Source of the DNA: Sinorhizobium garamanticum
Lineage (GTDB): Bacteria > Pseudomonadota > Alphaproteobacteria > Rhizobiales > Rhizobiaceae
Direction of reading: 5' to 3'
Assembly (NCBI RefSeq): GCF_029892065.1
Contig: NZ_CP120374.1
Coordinates: 1,488,001 to 1,552,000, forward strand
DNA: 64,000 nt
Shown: piece after piece, positions 1 through 11,813 of the stretch
How positions within the stretch are numbered: the first letter of the stretch is position 1
How the letters are laid out: every line of letters starts with the position of its first letter
Program-made: the position numbers and the translations under genes
Notes under the pieces: generated by a model
What the model saw: only the letters and a program-made list of their open reading frames with translations
Databases searched by the model: none
Told to the model about the DNA's origin: nothing

Positions 1-411
1 CTGCCGGGCGGCGGCGTCGCCCTCCTGCGGGCGAGCAAGGCGATTCGGACGCTCAAGGTCGAGAATCCCGACCAGCAGGCGGGTATCGGTATCGTGAGGG
101 AGGCGATAGCCTGGCCGGCGAAATACATCGCCGCCAATGCCGGCGAGGACGGCTCGCTCGTTGCTGAGAGAATTCTGCAAACCGATGACTACGCTGCGGG
201 TTACGATGCCCAGACCGGAACGTTCTGCGATCTCATCGCCGCGGGCATCGTCGATCCCGCCAAGATCGTGCGCACGGCGCTCCAGGGCGCGGCGTCCGTC
301 GCCGGACTGATGGTCATGACGGAGGCCATGGTGGCCGAGGTGCCGGGTCCCCCGCCGCCGGAACTCCCGGGCCATCACGATCACGAGGACAACCTCGACA
401 TCGAGTTTTAG
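1..411 (+). CDS. groEL: Chaperonin GroEL, C-terminal part (5' end outside window)
   Basis: Only the last 136 codons are present; the gene begins upstream of base 1. The frame reads as the C-terminal equatorial domain of the 60 kDa chaperonin: LPGGGVALLRA, then GIVREAIAWPAKYIAANAG, then DPAKIVRTALQGAASVAGL and TEAMVAEVP. The family forms double heptameric rings in the cytosol that refold proteins with ATP and GroES. The tail is odd: the usual Gly-Gly-Met repeats are replaced by a proline-rich stretch ending PELPGHHDHEDNLDIEF, rich in His and Asp. Rhizobia often carry several groEL copies, and a variant tail suggests an accessory paralogue (inference). Identity is secure; which paralogue it is cannot be told. 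Confidence 0.93.
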   Translation: MPGGGVALLRASKAIRTLKVENPDQQAGIGIVREAIAWPAKYIAANAGEDGSLVAERILQTDDYAAGYDAQTGTFCDLIAAGIVDPAKIVRTALQGAASVAGLMVMTEAMVAEVPGPPPPELPGHHDHEDNLDIEF

Positions 412-821
412 AGCCTGGATCACATCCAGCGCTGATCCTCTCGCTCGCTCCTTTCCTCGCGCTCGCCCGTTGAAAGAGGGGATAAAGCGCAACTTCTGAT
501 GGGTTTGTCTTCACCTGAAAGTGGCTCCGCGCGCTTAGTTATCTAACGTTAATATCGCTGATGTTGCTGATGGCCCCTTACGTCGCCGCTGCGCGCCCAA
601 GATTTTCAGATCCGCCGTTCGAATGCATTCAAGGCGGAAGGGATTTGACAGTCGGCTCTTGCGCAAAGCGGACTTCCAGCTGCAATTCTCACTTGAAACT
701 GCAGGTGTCAGTCGCGCTAGCACGCTAAAAGCCGCCAGGAGTGTGACAGATCCTGTCTGCGTCAGTAATCTGGCGCGGGTGAGCGGGCAATCCTGCCGCT
801 ACAACCCTGTAGAGAGGAACC
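412..821. other. Intergenic, no gene recognised
   Basis: About 410 bases between groEL and the binding-protein gene. I see no protein with family features on either strand and no clear terminator after groEL. The last bases hold a good ribosome binding site (GAGAGG, five bases before the ATG at 822). Confidence 0.5.
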
Positions 822-1598
822 ATGAAGCGAACCTGTTTTGCGGCCAACCTGGTGGTGGCGTGGAGTTTAACATCTAGTCTGGCCTTCGCAGCGGATGGCA
901 CTCTATCGGAGATCAAGAAGGCTGGCGTGATCAAGATCGGCACGACGGGCGATTACAAGCCCTTCAGCTACAAGGCCGCCGATGGCACCCTCACGGGCGC
1001 CGACATCGCCATGGCCAAGGATCTTGCTGCCGATCTCGACGTCAGGCCGGAGTTCGTAACCACTACCTGGAAAACGATGCTGGACGATTTCAAGGCCGGC
1101 AAATTCGACATCGCCCTCGGCGGCATTACCGTGAACGCCGCTCGTGACGAGGTGGGCGATTTCTCGGTGCCCAATGTGACCGACGGCAAGCGACCGATTG
1201 CCCGCTGCGAGGACAAGGACAAATACACTACGCTTGAGGCGATCGACCGGCCCTCCGTGCGGGTAATCGTCAATCCGGGCGGGACCAACGACAAATTCGC
1301 CCACGAGCACTTCGACGAGGCGTCGATCGAGGTGTTTCCCGACAACAAGACAATTTTTGACCAAATTGCATCTGACAAGGCCGACGTGATGGTCACCGAC
1401 GGCGTGGAGGTGGACCTGCAATCCAAGCTGCATGCCGGCGTCTTATGCCCGGTCGCGGTCAAAGAGCCATTTACGCATTTCCAGAATGCCTATCTGCTGC
1501 GCGAGGATCCCGCCTTGAAGGCGGCGGTGGACGCTTTCATGCGCAAGCAACTGGAAAGCGGCAGCTGGAAAGAGAAGCTCGACGCCGCGATGCAGTAA
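822..1598 (+). CDS. Periplasmic amino-acid-type substrate-binding protein (PheC/cyclohexadienyl dehydratase-like)
   Basis: 258 residues. Residues 1-23 form a signal peptide (MKRTCF followed by a hydrophobic run ending LAFAAD), so it is exported to the periplasm. The rest is a type 2 periplasmic binding fold (SBP_bac_3): TTGDYKPFSY near the start of the mature protein, then GGITVNAARDEVGDFS, and NPGGTNDKFAHEHF, FPDNKTIFDQIASDKADVM. These last motifs match the cyclohexadienyl/arogenate dehydratase (PheC) branch, where the fold has become an enzyme of phenylalanine synthesis. Enzyme or solute receptor cannot be decided by eye. It stands alone. Right after its stop comes a ribosome site and ATG-CTG-TAG, as if a following transporter gene had been deleted. 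Confidence 0.8.
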   Translation: MKRTCFAANLVVAWSLTSSLAFAADGTLSEIKKAGVIKIGTTGDYKPFSYKAADGTLTGADIAMAKDLAADLDVRPEFVTTTWKTMLDDFKAGKFDIALGGITVNAARDEVGDFSVPNVTDGKRPIARCEDKDKYTTLEAIDRPSVRVIVNPGGTNDKFAHEHFDEASIEVFPDNKTIFDQIASDKADVMVTDGVEVDLQSKLHAGVLCPVAVKEPFTHFQNAYLLREDPALKAAVDAFMRKQLESGSWKEKLDAAMQ

Positions 1599-1645
1599 GG
1601 AGTCTCCATGCTGTAGCGGCGGACGAAAACTGCGCTCTCGCTTGG

Positions 1646-1664
1646 GCTCTCTCGGCGAGAGAGC
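1646..1664 (+). terminator. Hairpin after the binding-protein gene
   Basis: Perfect 8-bp inverted repeat GCTCTCTC / GAGAGAGC with a 3-base loop (GGC), starting 48 bases after the stop at 1598. There is no T-run after it, so termination is likely but not certain. Confidence 0.45.
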
Positions 1665-1730
1665 AACTTAGTCGCGATCTGGTATTCTGGGTACAAAGAG
1701 GCGATCCAGGAGAGCGGAGAACAACCAGGG

Positions 1731-1779
1731 GGATGTTCTCGATCTGTGCTTGGAGAATCGCATAATGTATCGATTGGAA
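1731..1779. repeat. Degenerate intergenic repeat, copy 1
   Basis: A 49-base stretch that aligns without gaps to 11475-11523. It begins GGATGTT and ends ATAATGTATCGATTGGAA, against ATAATGTATCGACTGGAA in the other copy; the middle is more diverged. Both copies lie in gene-poor DNA. Function unknown. Confidence 0.5.
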
Positions 1780-1815
1780 TTGCTCTCCGCCGGGCAGGCC
1801 CGGCGACCCGCAGCT

Positions 1816-1855
1816 AAAAGCGCGTCGCGTTCAAACGCATTCACGCGACGCGTCT
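1816..1855. repeat. Palindromic intergenic element
   Basis: Arms CGCGTCGCG (1821-1829) and CGCGACGCG (1844-1852) are perfect inverted repeats around a 14-base loop, with the pairing partly continuing into the flanking AAAG / CTT. Small palindromes of this kind are common between genes in rhizobia. It sits directly before the 5' break of the gene fragment at 1862. Confidence 0.55.
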
Positions 1856-1861
1856 TAGATC

Positions 1862-2142
1862 GAGGAGGCCACGGCGCTCCACTGCTGGCGGAAGCATCCG
1901 AACCTTCACGGCTGGATGGAACGGCTATACCGCGAGAAGGGCGGCAATGACGCGAATTTCAATTGCGTCAATCTTCAGCTGACTGCCGAGGATCTTGATC
2001 GCCTGGAAACAGCGATCCATGATCGCGGCCTTCCGCCGACCGAAGGCTTCTTTTCGACGCATCCGAGAACACCCAAGTCGACGATGATCTTGCCTTTGTC
2101 GCCAAGGCCCGCGAAGCGCTCGCGGCCGGCCTCGCTGTCTGA
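1862..2142 (+). pseudogene. 3' fragment of a small MGLDMY-type protein gene, frameshifted
   Basis: The frame opens with EEATALHCWRKHPNLHGW and continues MERLYREKGG and LTAEDLDRLETAIHDRG to GFF. It then needs a one-base shift in the T-run at 2051-2054 to go on as DASENTQVDDDLAFVAKARE and stop at 2142. There is no start codon: the N-terminal part is missing and the break lies just after the palindrome at 1816-1855. The missing N-terminal part of a closely related copy is at 52920, where the overlap reads EEATALYYWRKHP. The protein family is a small rhizobial protein of unknown function; I cannot name it with certainty. Confidence 0.7.
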
Positions 2143-2293
2143 CGCCGTCGCGGAGCGTCCTCGCGTCGCAGGCCCCGCAATGGTAAGATTGCTGACGATA
2201 TGACGACCGGTCATCGGGAGTCTGGGCGCTCCGTGGCGCTGGCAGAAATCAACTGCCTTGTCACCCTGTCCGTGAGGCCGGTCCGTTCGCCCG

Positions 2294-3328
2294 CTATACA
2301 TCATCCGACATACGAGATCTGCGGGCGTCGAGAGCGGAACAGGCGATGGCACCGCCGATCACGACCACCGTCATCAGCAGTGCCCATTGGGGCTCAAGGT
2401 AAGGCACCCAGCCGAGCTCTTTGGACAAAGCAAAATTCCAGATAACCTTTGCCCCGATCAAAACGAGCACGATCGAGAGGCCATACGTCAGGTACTTGAA
2501 TTGTGCCGCGGCCGCGGCGAGCATGAAATACATGGAGCGCAGGCCGAGGATGGCGAACACGTTGGACGTGTAGACGATGAAGGGATCACGCGTGACAGCG
2601 AAGATAGCCGGCACGGAATCCACCGCGAACACTACATCGGCGGTCTCCACCATGACCAGCGCCAGAAAGAGTGGAGTAGCGTAAAGCACCGTTAGTCCGG
2701 TAGCGGGATCTGAGAGGCGAATGAAGAAATTGCGACCGCGAATTTCGTTTGTCACCCGCATGTGGCGGCGGACGAAGGCGAGGATTTTGTTGTCCTCAAG
2801 CCTGAACTGCACACCGTGACCGGTCATCATCTTCCAGCCGGTGTAGATCAGGAAAATCGCGAAAAAGTAGAGCACCCACGTCCACGAGTTCACAACCGCG
2901 GCGCCGAGTGAGATGAAAATTCCGCGAAATACGATCGCGCCGATGATGCCCCAGAATAGCACCCGGTGTTGATATGCACGAGGGACGCAGAAGTAGTTGA
3001 AGATCAACGATATCACGAAGATATTGTCAAATGCGAGCGCCGTTTCGAGAAGATATCCGGTGACGTATTGGACGACGGCTTGGCGATTGAGATCAGTCGG
3101 AGTCGTGTAATACTGCGGATCGGGCTCATAGAAGAGGCCGAGGTATGCTCCGAACAGCACTGCAATTGCAGCAAAGCTCGCCCACATTAACGCACTTTTG
3201 CTAGGCGAGATGACTTCGTCTTTCCGGTTGATAATGCCGAGGTCGACCCATAGTAAGAGGCCGATAAGGCACAGGAAGCCGAGCCAGAGCCAAGGCGTCT
3301 GTCCTGCATACTCAACAAAGAAATCCAC
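2294..3328 (-). CDS. TerC family integral membrane protein
   Basis: 344 residues with about nine hydrophobic segments. Family hallmarks are LLETALAFDNIFVISLIF (about residues 92-109) and MVETADVVFAVDSVPAIFA (about residues 220-240); these conserved acidic residues inside membrane helices are thought to bind or move metal ions. The TerC/Alx family is linked to tellurite resistance and manganese export, including metallating exported proteins. The start is GTG at 3328, chosen for AAAGGAGC six bases upstream. No yybP-ykoY manganese riboswitch is visible upstream. The gene stands alone, so the substrate is inference from the family only. Confidence 0.9.
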   Translation of the reverse strand: MDFFVEYAGQTPWLWLGFLCLIGLLLWVDLGIINRKDEVISPSKSALMWASFAAIAVLFGAYLGLFYEPDPQYYTTPTDLNRQAVVQYVTGYLLETALAFDNIFVISLIFNYFCVPRAYQHRVLFWGIIGAIVFRGIFISLGAAVVNSWTWVLYFFAIFLIYTGWKMMTGHGVQFRLEDNKILAFVRRHMRVTNEIRGRNFFIRLSDPATGLTVLYATPLFLALVMVETADVVFAVDSVPAIFAVTRDPFIVYTSNVFAILGLRSMYFMLAAAAAQFKYLTYGLSIVLVLIGAKVIWNFALSKELGWVPYLEPQWALLMTVVVIGGAIACSALDARRSRMSDDV

Positions 3329-3767
3329 GGGCGGCTCCTTTCGTCGCAGAGACTCGAGGCCTGCGACTTAGGCGCTCGCGCTTCTGCGTCGGGATGGGCG
3401 GCAGCCGTATTCCGCGCCGATCGCGTTGGCGCGCAGTGGCGCGTCTTGGACTTCACCTTATCCATTTATGAAAGGACTGCGGGACATGATCGCAACGGAC
3501 ACAATGGGCGGAAATGTGCGCTCACGCCCACAATCCTCCAGTCCGACATCGCGATCTTTCCGTGACCGCCAGAGGGGCCCGGTCTGGCACAGCTAAAATA
3601 GGACCGCCGTCGAGGTAGTCAATACCTACGCGGCGTGCGGCCCGGCATCGTCACATGCGGGGGACGGTAGTTCCAATTTCCACCGGCGGAGCAGAAGTTC
3701 CTGCTGCGATTGCATCGGCTATGAGTCTTCCTCTCCCTCAGCACGCTTGCGCCATGCGGAGGCGAGC
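3329..3767. other. Intergenic, no gene recognised
   Basis: About 440 bases between the TerC gene (leftward) and the end of the stress-protein gene (leftward). I found no supported gene, RNA or terminator. It should contain the promoter of the TerC gene. Confidence 0.5.
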
Positions 3768-4601
3768 TTATCGAATCATCATCACTGGCACGACTGGCGC
3801 GTCAATCATCGCCTTGGTAACGCCGCCGAATACTCTTTCGCGAACACGCGAATGCCCATAGGCACCCATCACCATGAGCTCGGCCCCGGTTTCGAGCGCG
3901 TGCTGATTGAGAACCTCCGCGATCGTACGTCCGCCACCAGGAAGCCGATCGATTGTCACCGTGACGCCGTGGCGAGCCAGGTAGGAAGCAACACAATCAC
4001 CCGTTTCTTCGCCGATTGTTGCCGAGGCCGCCTTCGGTTCGACCATAACAACGTTTACGCCCTCGGCGTTTCTCATCATATCCAGCGCTTCGCGGGCCGC
4101 TCGTGCGGATTCGACGCTAGAGTTCCACGCGAGGAGAATTCTCCTCGGCTGCAAGGTGACGGATTGGAGATTGGATGCAAGCAGGATCGGGCGCGCTGAA
4201 TGAAACAAAGCGCCTTCTATCACGCCCCGCCGCAGGCGCTCATCTGATTTCAGGCTCGGGCCGATCAGGGTGATGTCGGCATACCATGCCCGCTCGCCGA
4301 CTTCGTGTTCCAGCCACATCGACTCAGCGTATCGCCCAACGACATCGAAGGATATTCCGAGGCCGCTAAGCATTTCCCGAGCTCGCTTCACCACCTCGGC
4401 AAGCTCCTCGATTTCGCTGGTCCTGTCGTATCCCCATGGCCCGAGATTAGCTGCAAAGTCTTTCATCGGAGGCAGCGTGTCGATTTTGATCGGCAGAACT
4501 GAGAGGTGCATATTGCCCGTTGCGCAGAGATCCGCGACTGCCCTGAGATCGCTTTGGAACTGGGGGACGCCGACTGCCAGGAGAACGGTTTTGTAGGTCA
4601 T
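3768..4601 (-). CDS. Universal stress protein, two tandem UspA domains
   Basis: 277 residues from the ATG at 4601 (MTYKTVLLAVG is the canonical first strand of a UspA domain; upstream codons do not fit). The first domain ends near ARPILLASN. The second begins RRILLAWNSSVESARAAREAL and ends GAYGHSRVRERVFGG followed by PVVPVMMIR, where G-x2-G-x9-G-S/T-like residues normally bind ATP. Such tandem proteins act in the cytosol in responses to starvation, low oxygen or oxidative stress. No neighbour explains its role. Confidence 0.9.
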   Translation of the reverse strand: MTYKTVLLAVGVPQFQSDLRAVADLCATGNMHLSVLPIKIDTLPPMKDFAANLGPWGYDRTSEIEELAEVVKRAREMLSGLGISFDVVGRYAESMWLEHEVGERAWYADITLIGPSLKSDERLRRGVIEGALFHSARPILLASNLQSVTLQPRRILLAWNSSVESARAAREALDMMRNAEGVNVVMVEPKAASATIGEETGDCVASYLARHGVTVTIDRLPGGGRTIAEVLNQHALETGAELMVMGAYGHSRVRERVFGGVTKAMIDAPVVPVMMIR

Positions 4602-5148
4602 TGGTCCTATTTCCGAAACCTTTCGTTCTGGAAGACATACTGCGCTCACGTCACCAGAGGCACAAGAATGTCGTGCCGTAAAAGCACTGGCTGCACGATC
4701 ATCTCTCGATAGATGGGCCTACACGCAGCTCGCAAAGAAGGAGCCCTAAGATGCAGGGCGGAAGAGCGCCATGCGGACAAGCTCAATGTGCGGATCATCT
4801 TTCTTGGGGCAGTCGGCAGCGCCATCGCGCATAGGACAGAACATCATGGGAGTCTAAAGCCGACCTCGCCAACGACGCTCGCACGACGTACGGCCAGCCT
4901 CGCACAGGCGTTCTGCTAAGCTACGCTCCGTACGTCTTCGGGTTTGCAGCACAAATTCCGTGCTAATCTCCTCTTCCAGAGGCGTGTCCGGAAGGGGAGG
5001 TCGTCCCGGCGATGTCTGAGCTCTCGCTTGCGCTTGCCGTTTTTTGGATGGCGATGCTTGTCGCGTCCTCTATGTGGCGGCGGACGCAAGGACGGCCGTT
5101 GGTCTCCACTGAGTGAGCCAGCCGCTTCTGTTATGGCGAAAGCATAAA
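4602..5148. other. Intergenic, no gene recognised
   Basis: About 550 bases with only short, low-quality reading frames on both strands and no family motif. It contains the upstream region of the stress-protein gene. Confidence 0.5.
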
Positions 5149-5352
5149 TCATTGCGCCGGAGCAGGCGTAGCGGGTGCCTGCGTTGACGGTGGTGGCTCA
5201 GAAGCCGATGGTGAAGCTGGCTCGGGCTGGGCGGTCGGCGCAGTAGTCGAGGCGGGCGGCGTTTCAGTAGTTTGTTCCACGCGTCCCGGCATCAGGAGCA
5301 CGACCGCCACGATTATGAGAACACCGATGCCAATGAGCACGTTTCTGTTCAT
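5149..5352 (-). CDS. Small membrane-anchored Pro/Ala-rich protein
   Basis: 67 residues from the ATG at 5352, chosen because AGAGGAGC lies just upstream. MNRNVLIGIGVLIIVAVVLL is a single membrane helix, followed by a short basic spot (PGR) and a low-complexity Pro/Ala/Ser/Thr tail of about 40 residues facing outside (topology inferred). Short proteins of this build are common in rhizobia and have no assigned function. The next genes on both sides are unrelated. Confidence 0.65.
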   Translation of the reverse strand: MNRNVLIGIGVLIIVAVVLLMPGRVEQTTETPPASTTAPTAQPEPASPSASEPPPSTQAPATPAPAQ

Positions 5353-5591
5353 GAGCAGCTCCTCTGGGTTCCAAGTACCCCAAAGGGATAATGGCGCCGG
5401 CGATGCGTTTTTCAACCAGCCGTCCGGCTTCAGAAAATACGCGATCATCTGCGTGAATGGCCTAGTCTTGCCAACGACATCCATTCGCGCCACTCTCGGC
5501 CGCGACTAGCCGGTCATCCTCTCGATGTCGGATGAAAGTCGAAACTCACAACCTGAAACGAAAGCCAAGCGATGAGCAGCATGAGGGACCG

Positions 5592-8432
<2,841 letters not shown>

Positions 8433-8771
8433 CTTCGCACCCGTTTCCGCACCACAACGCCTTGTTAGGCGCCTATGCCGCCGCTGTGCTGAGAACTAAA
8501 GTTCAGTTCGCGCGGGCAGTTGCGGCGGGGGCAATCCTGCCCCTGGCTGGTCGATGGCTCAATCCACCTTGAGACCTTGGCCAGTATGCCCCAGAACGAC
8601 CGATTTTCCCACTGGTAGGCAGTGAGTAGGCTGGATATGGACCCTGAGAAGCGCGCAGGCCTTGTCCGCTGAGCCGGAGCGGCTCCGGTTCCCGAGGTCG
8701 ACACCACCGAGGTGATCCGACAGAAAACCGTCCTTTCCTTCGCTCAGTTCTCTGTCAGAACTGAGCGGCAT
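8433..8771. other. Intergenic, nothing recognised
   Basis: About 340 bases between the fusion gene and the DUF1476 gene, both leftward. No supported reading frame or hairpin was found. Confidence 0.45.
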
Positions 8772-9092
8772 TCACGCGTTCTTGACCTGGTCGACGGCGG
8801 TCGCCAGCAGTTCGTCCATAACGCCGCGAATCTGATGATCGGACAGCGCGACGCCAGCCGCGTCGAAATCGGCGCGCACCTTGCGGAACACATCGTTGTC
8901 CCCTGCTTCCTCGAAATCCGCGCGCACCACCTCCTTCGCATAGGCGTCGGCGTCCGCGCCGGTTTTTCCGAGCTTTTCAGCGGCCCACAGGCCGAAGAGC
9001 TTGTTGCGGCGTGCCATGGCCTTGAACTTCGATTCCTCGTCCATCGCGAATTTCTTTTCGAAGCCTTCTTGCCGGTCTCTCATGCTGCTCAT
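8772..9092 (-). CDS. DUF1476 family protein (ATP synthase inhibitor zeta-like)
   Basis: 106 residues, the usual length of the family, starting at the ATG at 9092 after a GAGGG ribosome site. The N-terminus MSSMRDRQEGFEKKFAMDEE and the following FKAMARRNKLFGLWAAEKLG are the hallmark of DUF1476, whose Paracoccus member is the zeta subunit that blocks ATP hydrolysis by the F1 motor. The middle (about 45-105) is the four-helix DAYAKEVVRADFEEAGDNDV part. Rhizobial members can be weaker inhibitors, so activity is not assured. Confidence 0.9.
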   Translation of the reverse strand: MSSMRDRQEGFEKKFAMDEESKFKAMARRNKLFGLWAAEKLGKTGADADAYAKEVVRADFEEAGDNDVFRKVRADFDAAGVALSDHQIRGVMDELLATAVDQVKNA

Positions 9093-9855
9093 GCTTGGCC
9101 CTCGGTTCAAGGTGCGAGTTCCGACCTTCATCCGACATCCGCCAGATGACTGGCTAGAGCATCGAGCTTCAAGTGAAGTCACTGAAAGCGGATAAGATGC
9201 TCTGTAAGCTGCAGGCATTTGGCTTTACTTGTACGCCCTCCGATGCCGTTCAACTCCGATGTGTTCGGTTCGGTTGTGAGAAGCTGGCGGGTATGTTTTG
9301 GCGAGGAGCCTTGCTCCAGTGGTCCCTCGACGAATTCCAAGGAAAGTTTCATGGAGCCGCAATTGGCTATAGCTGGGCGAAGGGTTGCTATCCACCAGAA
9401 CGTGTCGAGCAAGAGCAGAAGCGCTTCGTTTCGCAATAGATGATTAATGCGGACATCCTTGATGAGAGCGACAGCGTTTTGGATCGCGGCTTCTATGCCC
9501 ATTCCACACGTCCGACTCTAACGTTTGGTGCGCCTAGTTCCGGACACCCGTGAAGTCGACCGCCGAATTCGCTGCTCAGCCATGGACGTTCATGCAGGCA
9601 GGCGAATTTACTACGAGCTCGCCGGCCAGCGCCGGTCGGGAGCCCAACATCAGCGCGCCGGCAGGTGATCGTTGTCAAACCGGCCACCACCGCGCGTTTT
9701 TCGAGAGCTGCAAAACCGAACCGTTCCGCGCTACACTCTGTTTGCATCCGGGAACACCTCCGCTTAGGGGAAGTCTTTGTTGCAGCAGCATTTTCACTAA
9801 CTCGGAGCCCCTGCACCTCACATCGTAAGCAATGCCGCTGGAGGCACCTGCCCTG
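9093..9855. other. Intergenic, nothing recognised
   Basis: About 760 bases between the divergent DUF1476 and hydrolase genes. Short frames exist on both strands but none has a ribosome site together with recognisable protein features. It holds both promoters. Confidence 0.45.
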
Positions 9856-11016
9856 ATGAGACGATGGTTTTGGATCGCTGCGCTCCTAGTGTTCGCCATG
9901 GTGGCTTTCAAACCCGTGCTCTTCCGCGCCGTCGAGGCCCTTCTGGTGATCGAGGATGTCGCCGCGGGCCCTGGGGCGAGCCGCTTAAAGGCGTGGAGGG
10001 CGGCTCCCGGTCGTGAAGAGATCAGCTATCGTGTACCAGGCAAAACGAACACCGCGGATGTCTATCGTCCCGGCGGAGGCGAGCATGCACGGGCGACCGT
10101 GATCGTCGTGCCCGGAATCGTGCGGCTTGGCAAGGACGACCCCCGTATCGTCGCGTTCGCGGAGACCATGGCGAGATCGCGATTCTTGGTGTTCGTGCCG
10201 GACCTGCAAAGCCTCCGTGAACTGTCGATCCGGTCTGAGGATGTTGATGAGCTCAGCGCGCTCACTTGGCACATCGCCTCGAAGGAGACCGCTGGGGCTG
10301 AGAAGAGCGTCGGGATCGTCGCCTTTTCCTATGCTGCCGGGCCGGCCATCCTGGCGGCGATGAACCCTCAGACGCGGAGGCTCGTCCGTTTCGTATATGC
10401 CATCGGCACCTACTACGACATCATTTCCCTCGGTACCTATTTAACGACAGGCTATTTTCGCGAGGGGCCCGATCGGCGCTGGCAGAGACGAACGCCGAGC
10501 TCCTATGCCACCTGGGTCTTTGTCCACAGCAGCGCAGCGTGGCTGAAGGACCCGACGGATCGGCGGATTCTCAAAGCTATGTCAGAGGCAAAGCTCGCGG
10601 ACCCCGACGCTGATGTCAGAGGCATGGCTGCGCAGCTCGGGCCAGAGGGCCAAGCGGTACATCGGCTGCTCGTCAATAGGGACCCGGAGAAGACGCCGCT
10701 GCTCGTCTCCGAATTGCCGGCGTCGGTACTCGCCGAGTTCCATCGCCTTGATCTCCGGTCAAGGAATATGGCCGATCTCAAGGCCACTCTCATCCTCATT
10801 CACGGCCAGGATGACACGCTGATCCCCTATTCGGAGAGCGTCAGGTTGGCGGCCACGGCTGACGCGGACAGGACGCATCTCTTCGTCATTCGAAGCTTGG
10901 CTCATGTTGAGCTTGGCTCCAGCGGCGTCCTTGATCTGTGGATGCTATCGCGGGCCTGCTATCTGCTGCTGCGCGAGCGCGACGCAATGCCCCCGCCGGT
11001 CGCTAATCGGGCGTAG
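9856..11016 (+). CDS. Alpha/beta hydrolase, membrane-anchored
   Basis: 386 residues from the ATG at 9856 (GGAGG 11 bases upstream; an in-frame ATG at 9832 is possible). MRRWFWIAALLVFAMVAF is an N-terminal membrane anchor or signal. The hydrolase core shows RATVIVVPGIVR, the nucleophile elbow GIVAFSYAAGP (Ser in an F-S-Y-A-A-G setting, unlike the usual G-x-S-x-G), the acid in LIHGQDDTLIPYSE and the histidine in RSLAHVELG. The fold and triad support a hydrolase acting at or outside the inner membrane. The substrate is unknown and no neighbour helps. Confidence 0.75.
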   Translation: MRRWFWIAALLVFAMVAFKPVLFRAVEALLVIEDVAAGPGASRLKAWRAAPGREEISYRVPGKTNTADVYRPGGGEHARATVIVVPGIVRLGKDDPRIVAFAETMARSRFLVFVPDLQSLRELSIRSEDVDELSALTWHIASKETAGAEKSVGIVAFSYAAGPAILAAMNPQTRRLVRFVYAIGTYYDIISLGTYLTTGYFREGPDRRWQRRTPSSYATWVFVHSSAAWLKDPTDRRILKAMSEAKLADPDADVRGMAAQLGPEGQAVHRLLVNRDPEKTPLLVSELPASVLAEFHRLDLRSRNMADLKATLILIHGQDDTLIPYSESVRLAATADADRTHLFVIRSLAHVELGSSGVLDLWMLSRACYLLLRERDAMPPPVANRA

Positions 11017-11474
11017 CCGAGTGGCTGGCTAGCGAGCCCACAACCCACAGAACCGCCGCGCGACGGTCGTGCGTGCAGAAGGTTCTGCAAATTCGTCTAG
11101 AGGGGGCGCTATGTCACCGGATTCCCGCGAAGGAACGCCACCATGAGGTATGGCGCGCCCTGCGGGGGCGGCTCAAATCAAGGGCCTGCTTACCGCCCCA
11201 TTTTTGACGTCTAGGTCAGACGAGGCGATGACCGGAATGGGTCGCATCAGGTCGTAGCGCGAACGGCAGGTTTGGAGAAGCGACATGAAAGTCGGCAAAT
11301 GGCGCGACCACGACCTCCATCGTTGTCGCTGGCCATGTCTGCTTTCAGGCGGTGGCAAAGCTGATCTCTACGGCCGAGATGAAGGCGCAAAATGGACACC
11401 ATGACTCCGCCCTTGAGGCTCTGCATGGTCGAAGAGAACCGTTCTTCACGAGCCCTGTGCACGGCTTGTAGCGA

Positions 11475-11523
11475 GGATGTTCACGTTCTGGGCCAAAAAG
11501 ATCGGATAATGTATCGACTGGAA
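11475..11523. repeat. Degenerate intergenic repeat, copy 2
   Basis: Aligns without gaps to 1731-1779. The best conserved part is ATAATGTATCGACTGGAA at 11506-11523 (17 of 18 identical to the first copy). Confidence 0.5.
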
Positions 11524-11665
11524 CACGCAGCCGAGCCCGGCAGGAGTGCGGCGGATTTCGGAACCTGCAACGGCGTGATCGCGAGCGGCGGTTCCCCATC
11601 ATGGCTTTGCGGATCGCTCCACGTTCGACGTTCGGCAGGAAAGGCATTTGCAATCTCGGTCGCCT

Positions 11666-11685
11666 CGGATGCATCGATGCATCCG
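11666..11685. repeat. 20-bp perfect palindrome
   Basis: CGGATGCATCGATGCATCCG equals its own reverse complement over all 20 bases. It lies about 130 bases before the small gene at 11814 and could be an operator or a cruciform; nothing else links it to a function. Confidence 0.6.
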
Positions 11686-11813
11686 CCGACTCGTATACAT
11701 CGATGTCCCCTGTGAGTTTTTCTGACTTAGTTCGATACGCCCTGACAGTCGCAGCTTTACGGTGGCATTGGCCGCCGGACTCCGTTAGCCTTACGGCAGA
11801 TGGAGGAAATGCA

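Larger units (their letters stand above)
11017..11813. other. Gene-poor stretch with repeat and palindrome
   Basis: About 800 bases without a supported gene. It contains the second copy of the degenerate repeat (11475-11523) and the 20-base perfect palindrome at 11666-11685. Short open frames on both strands lack family features. Confidence 0.5.

Noticed and set aside
3329..3500. yybP-ykoY manganese riboswitch upstream of the TerC gene
   Set aside because: The conserved loop sequences of that riboswitch are not visible in the leader.
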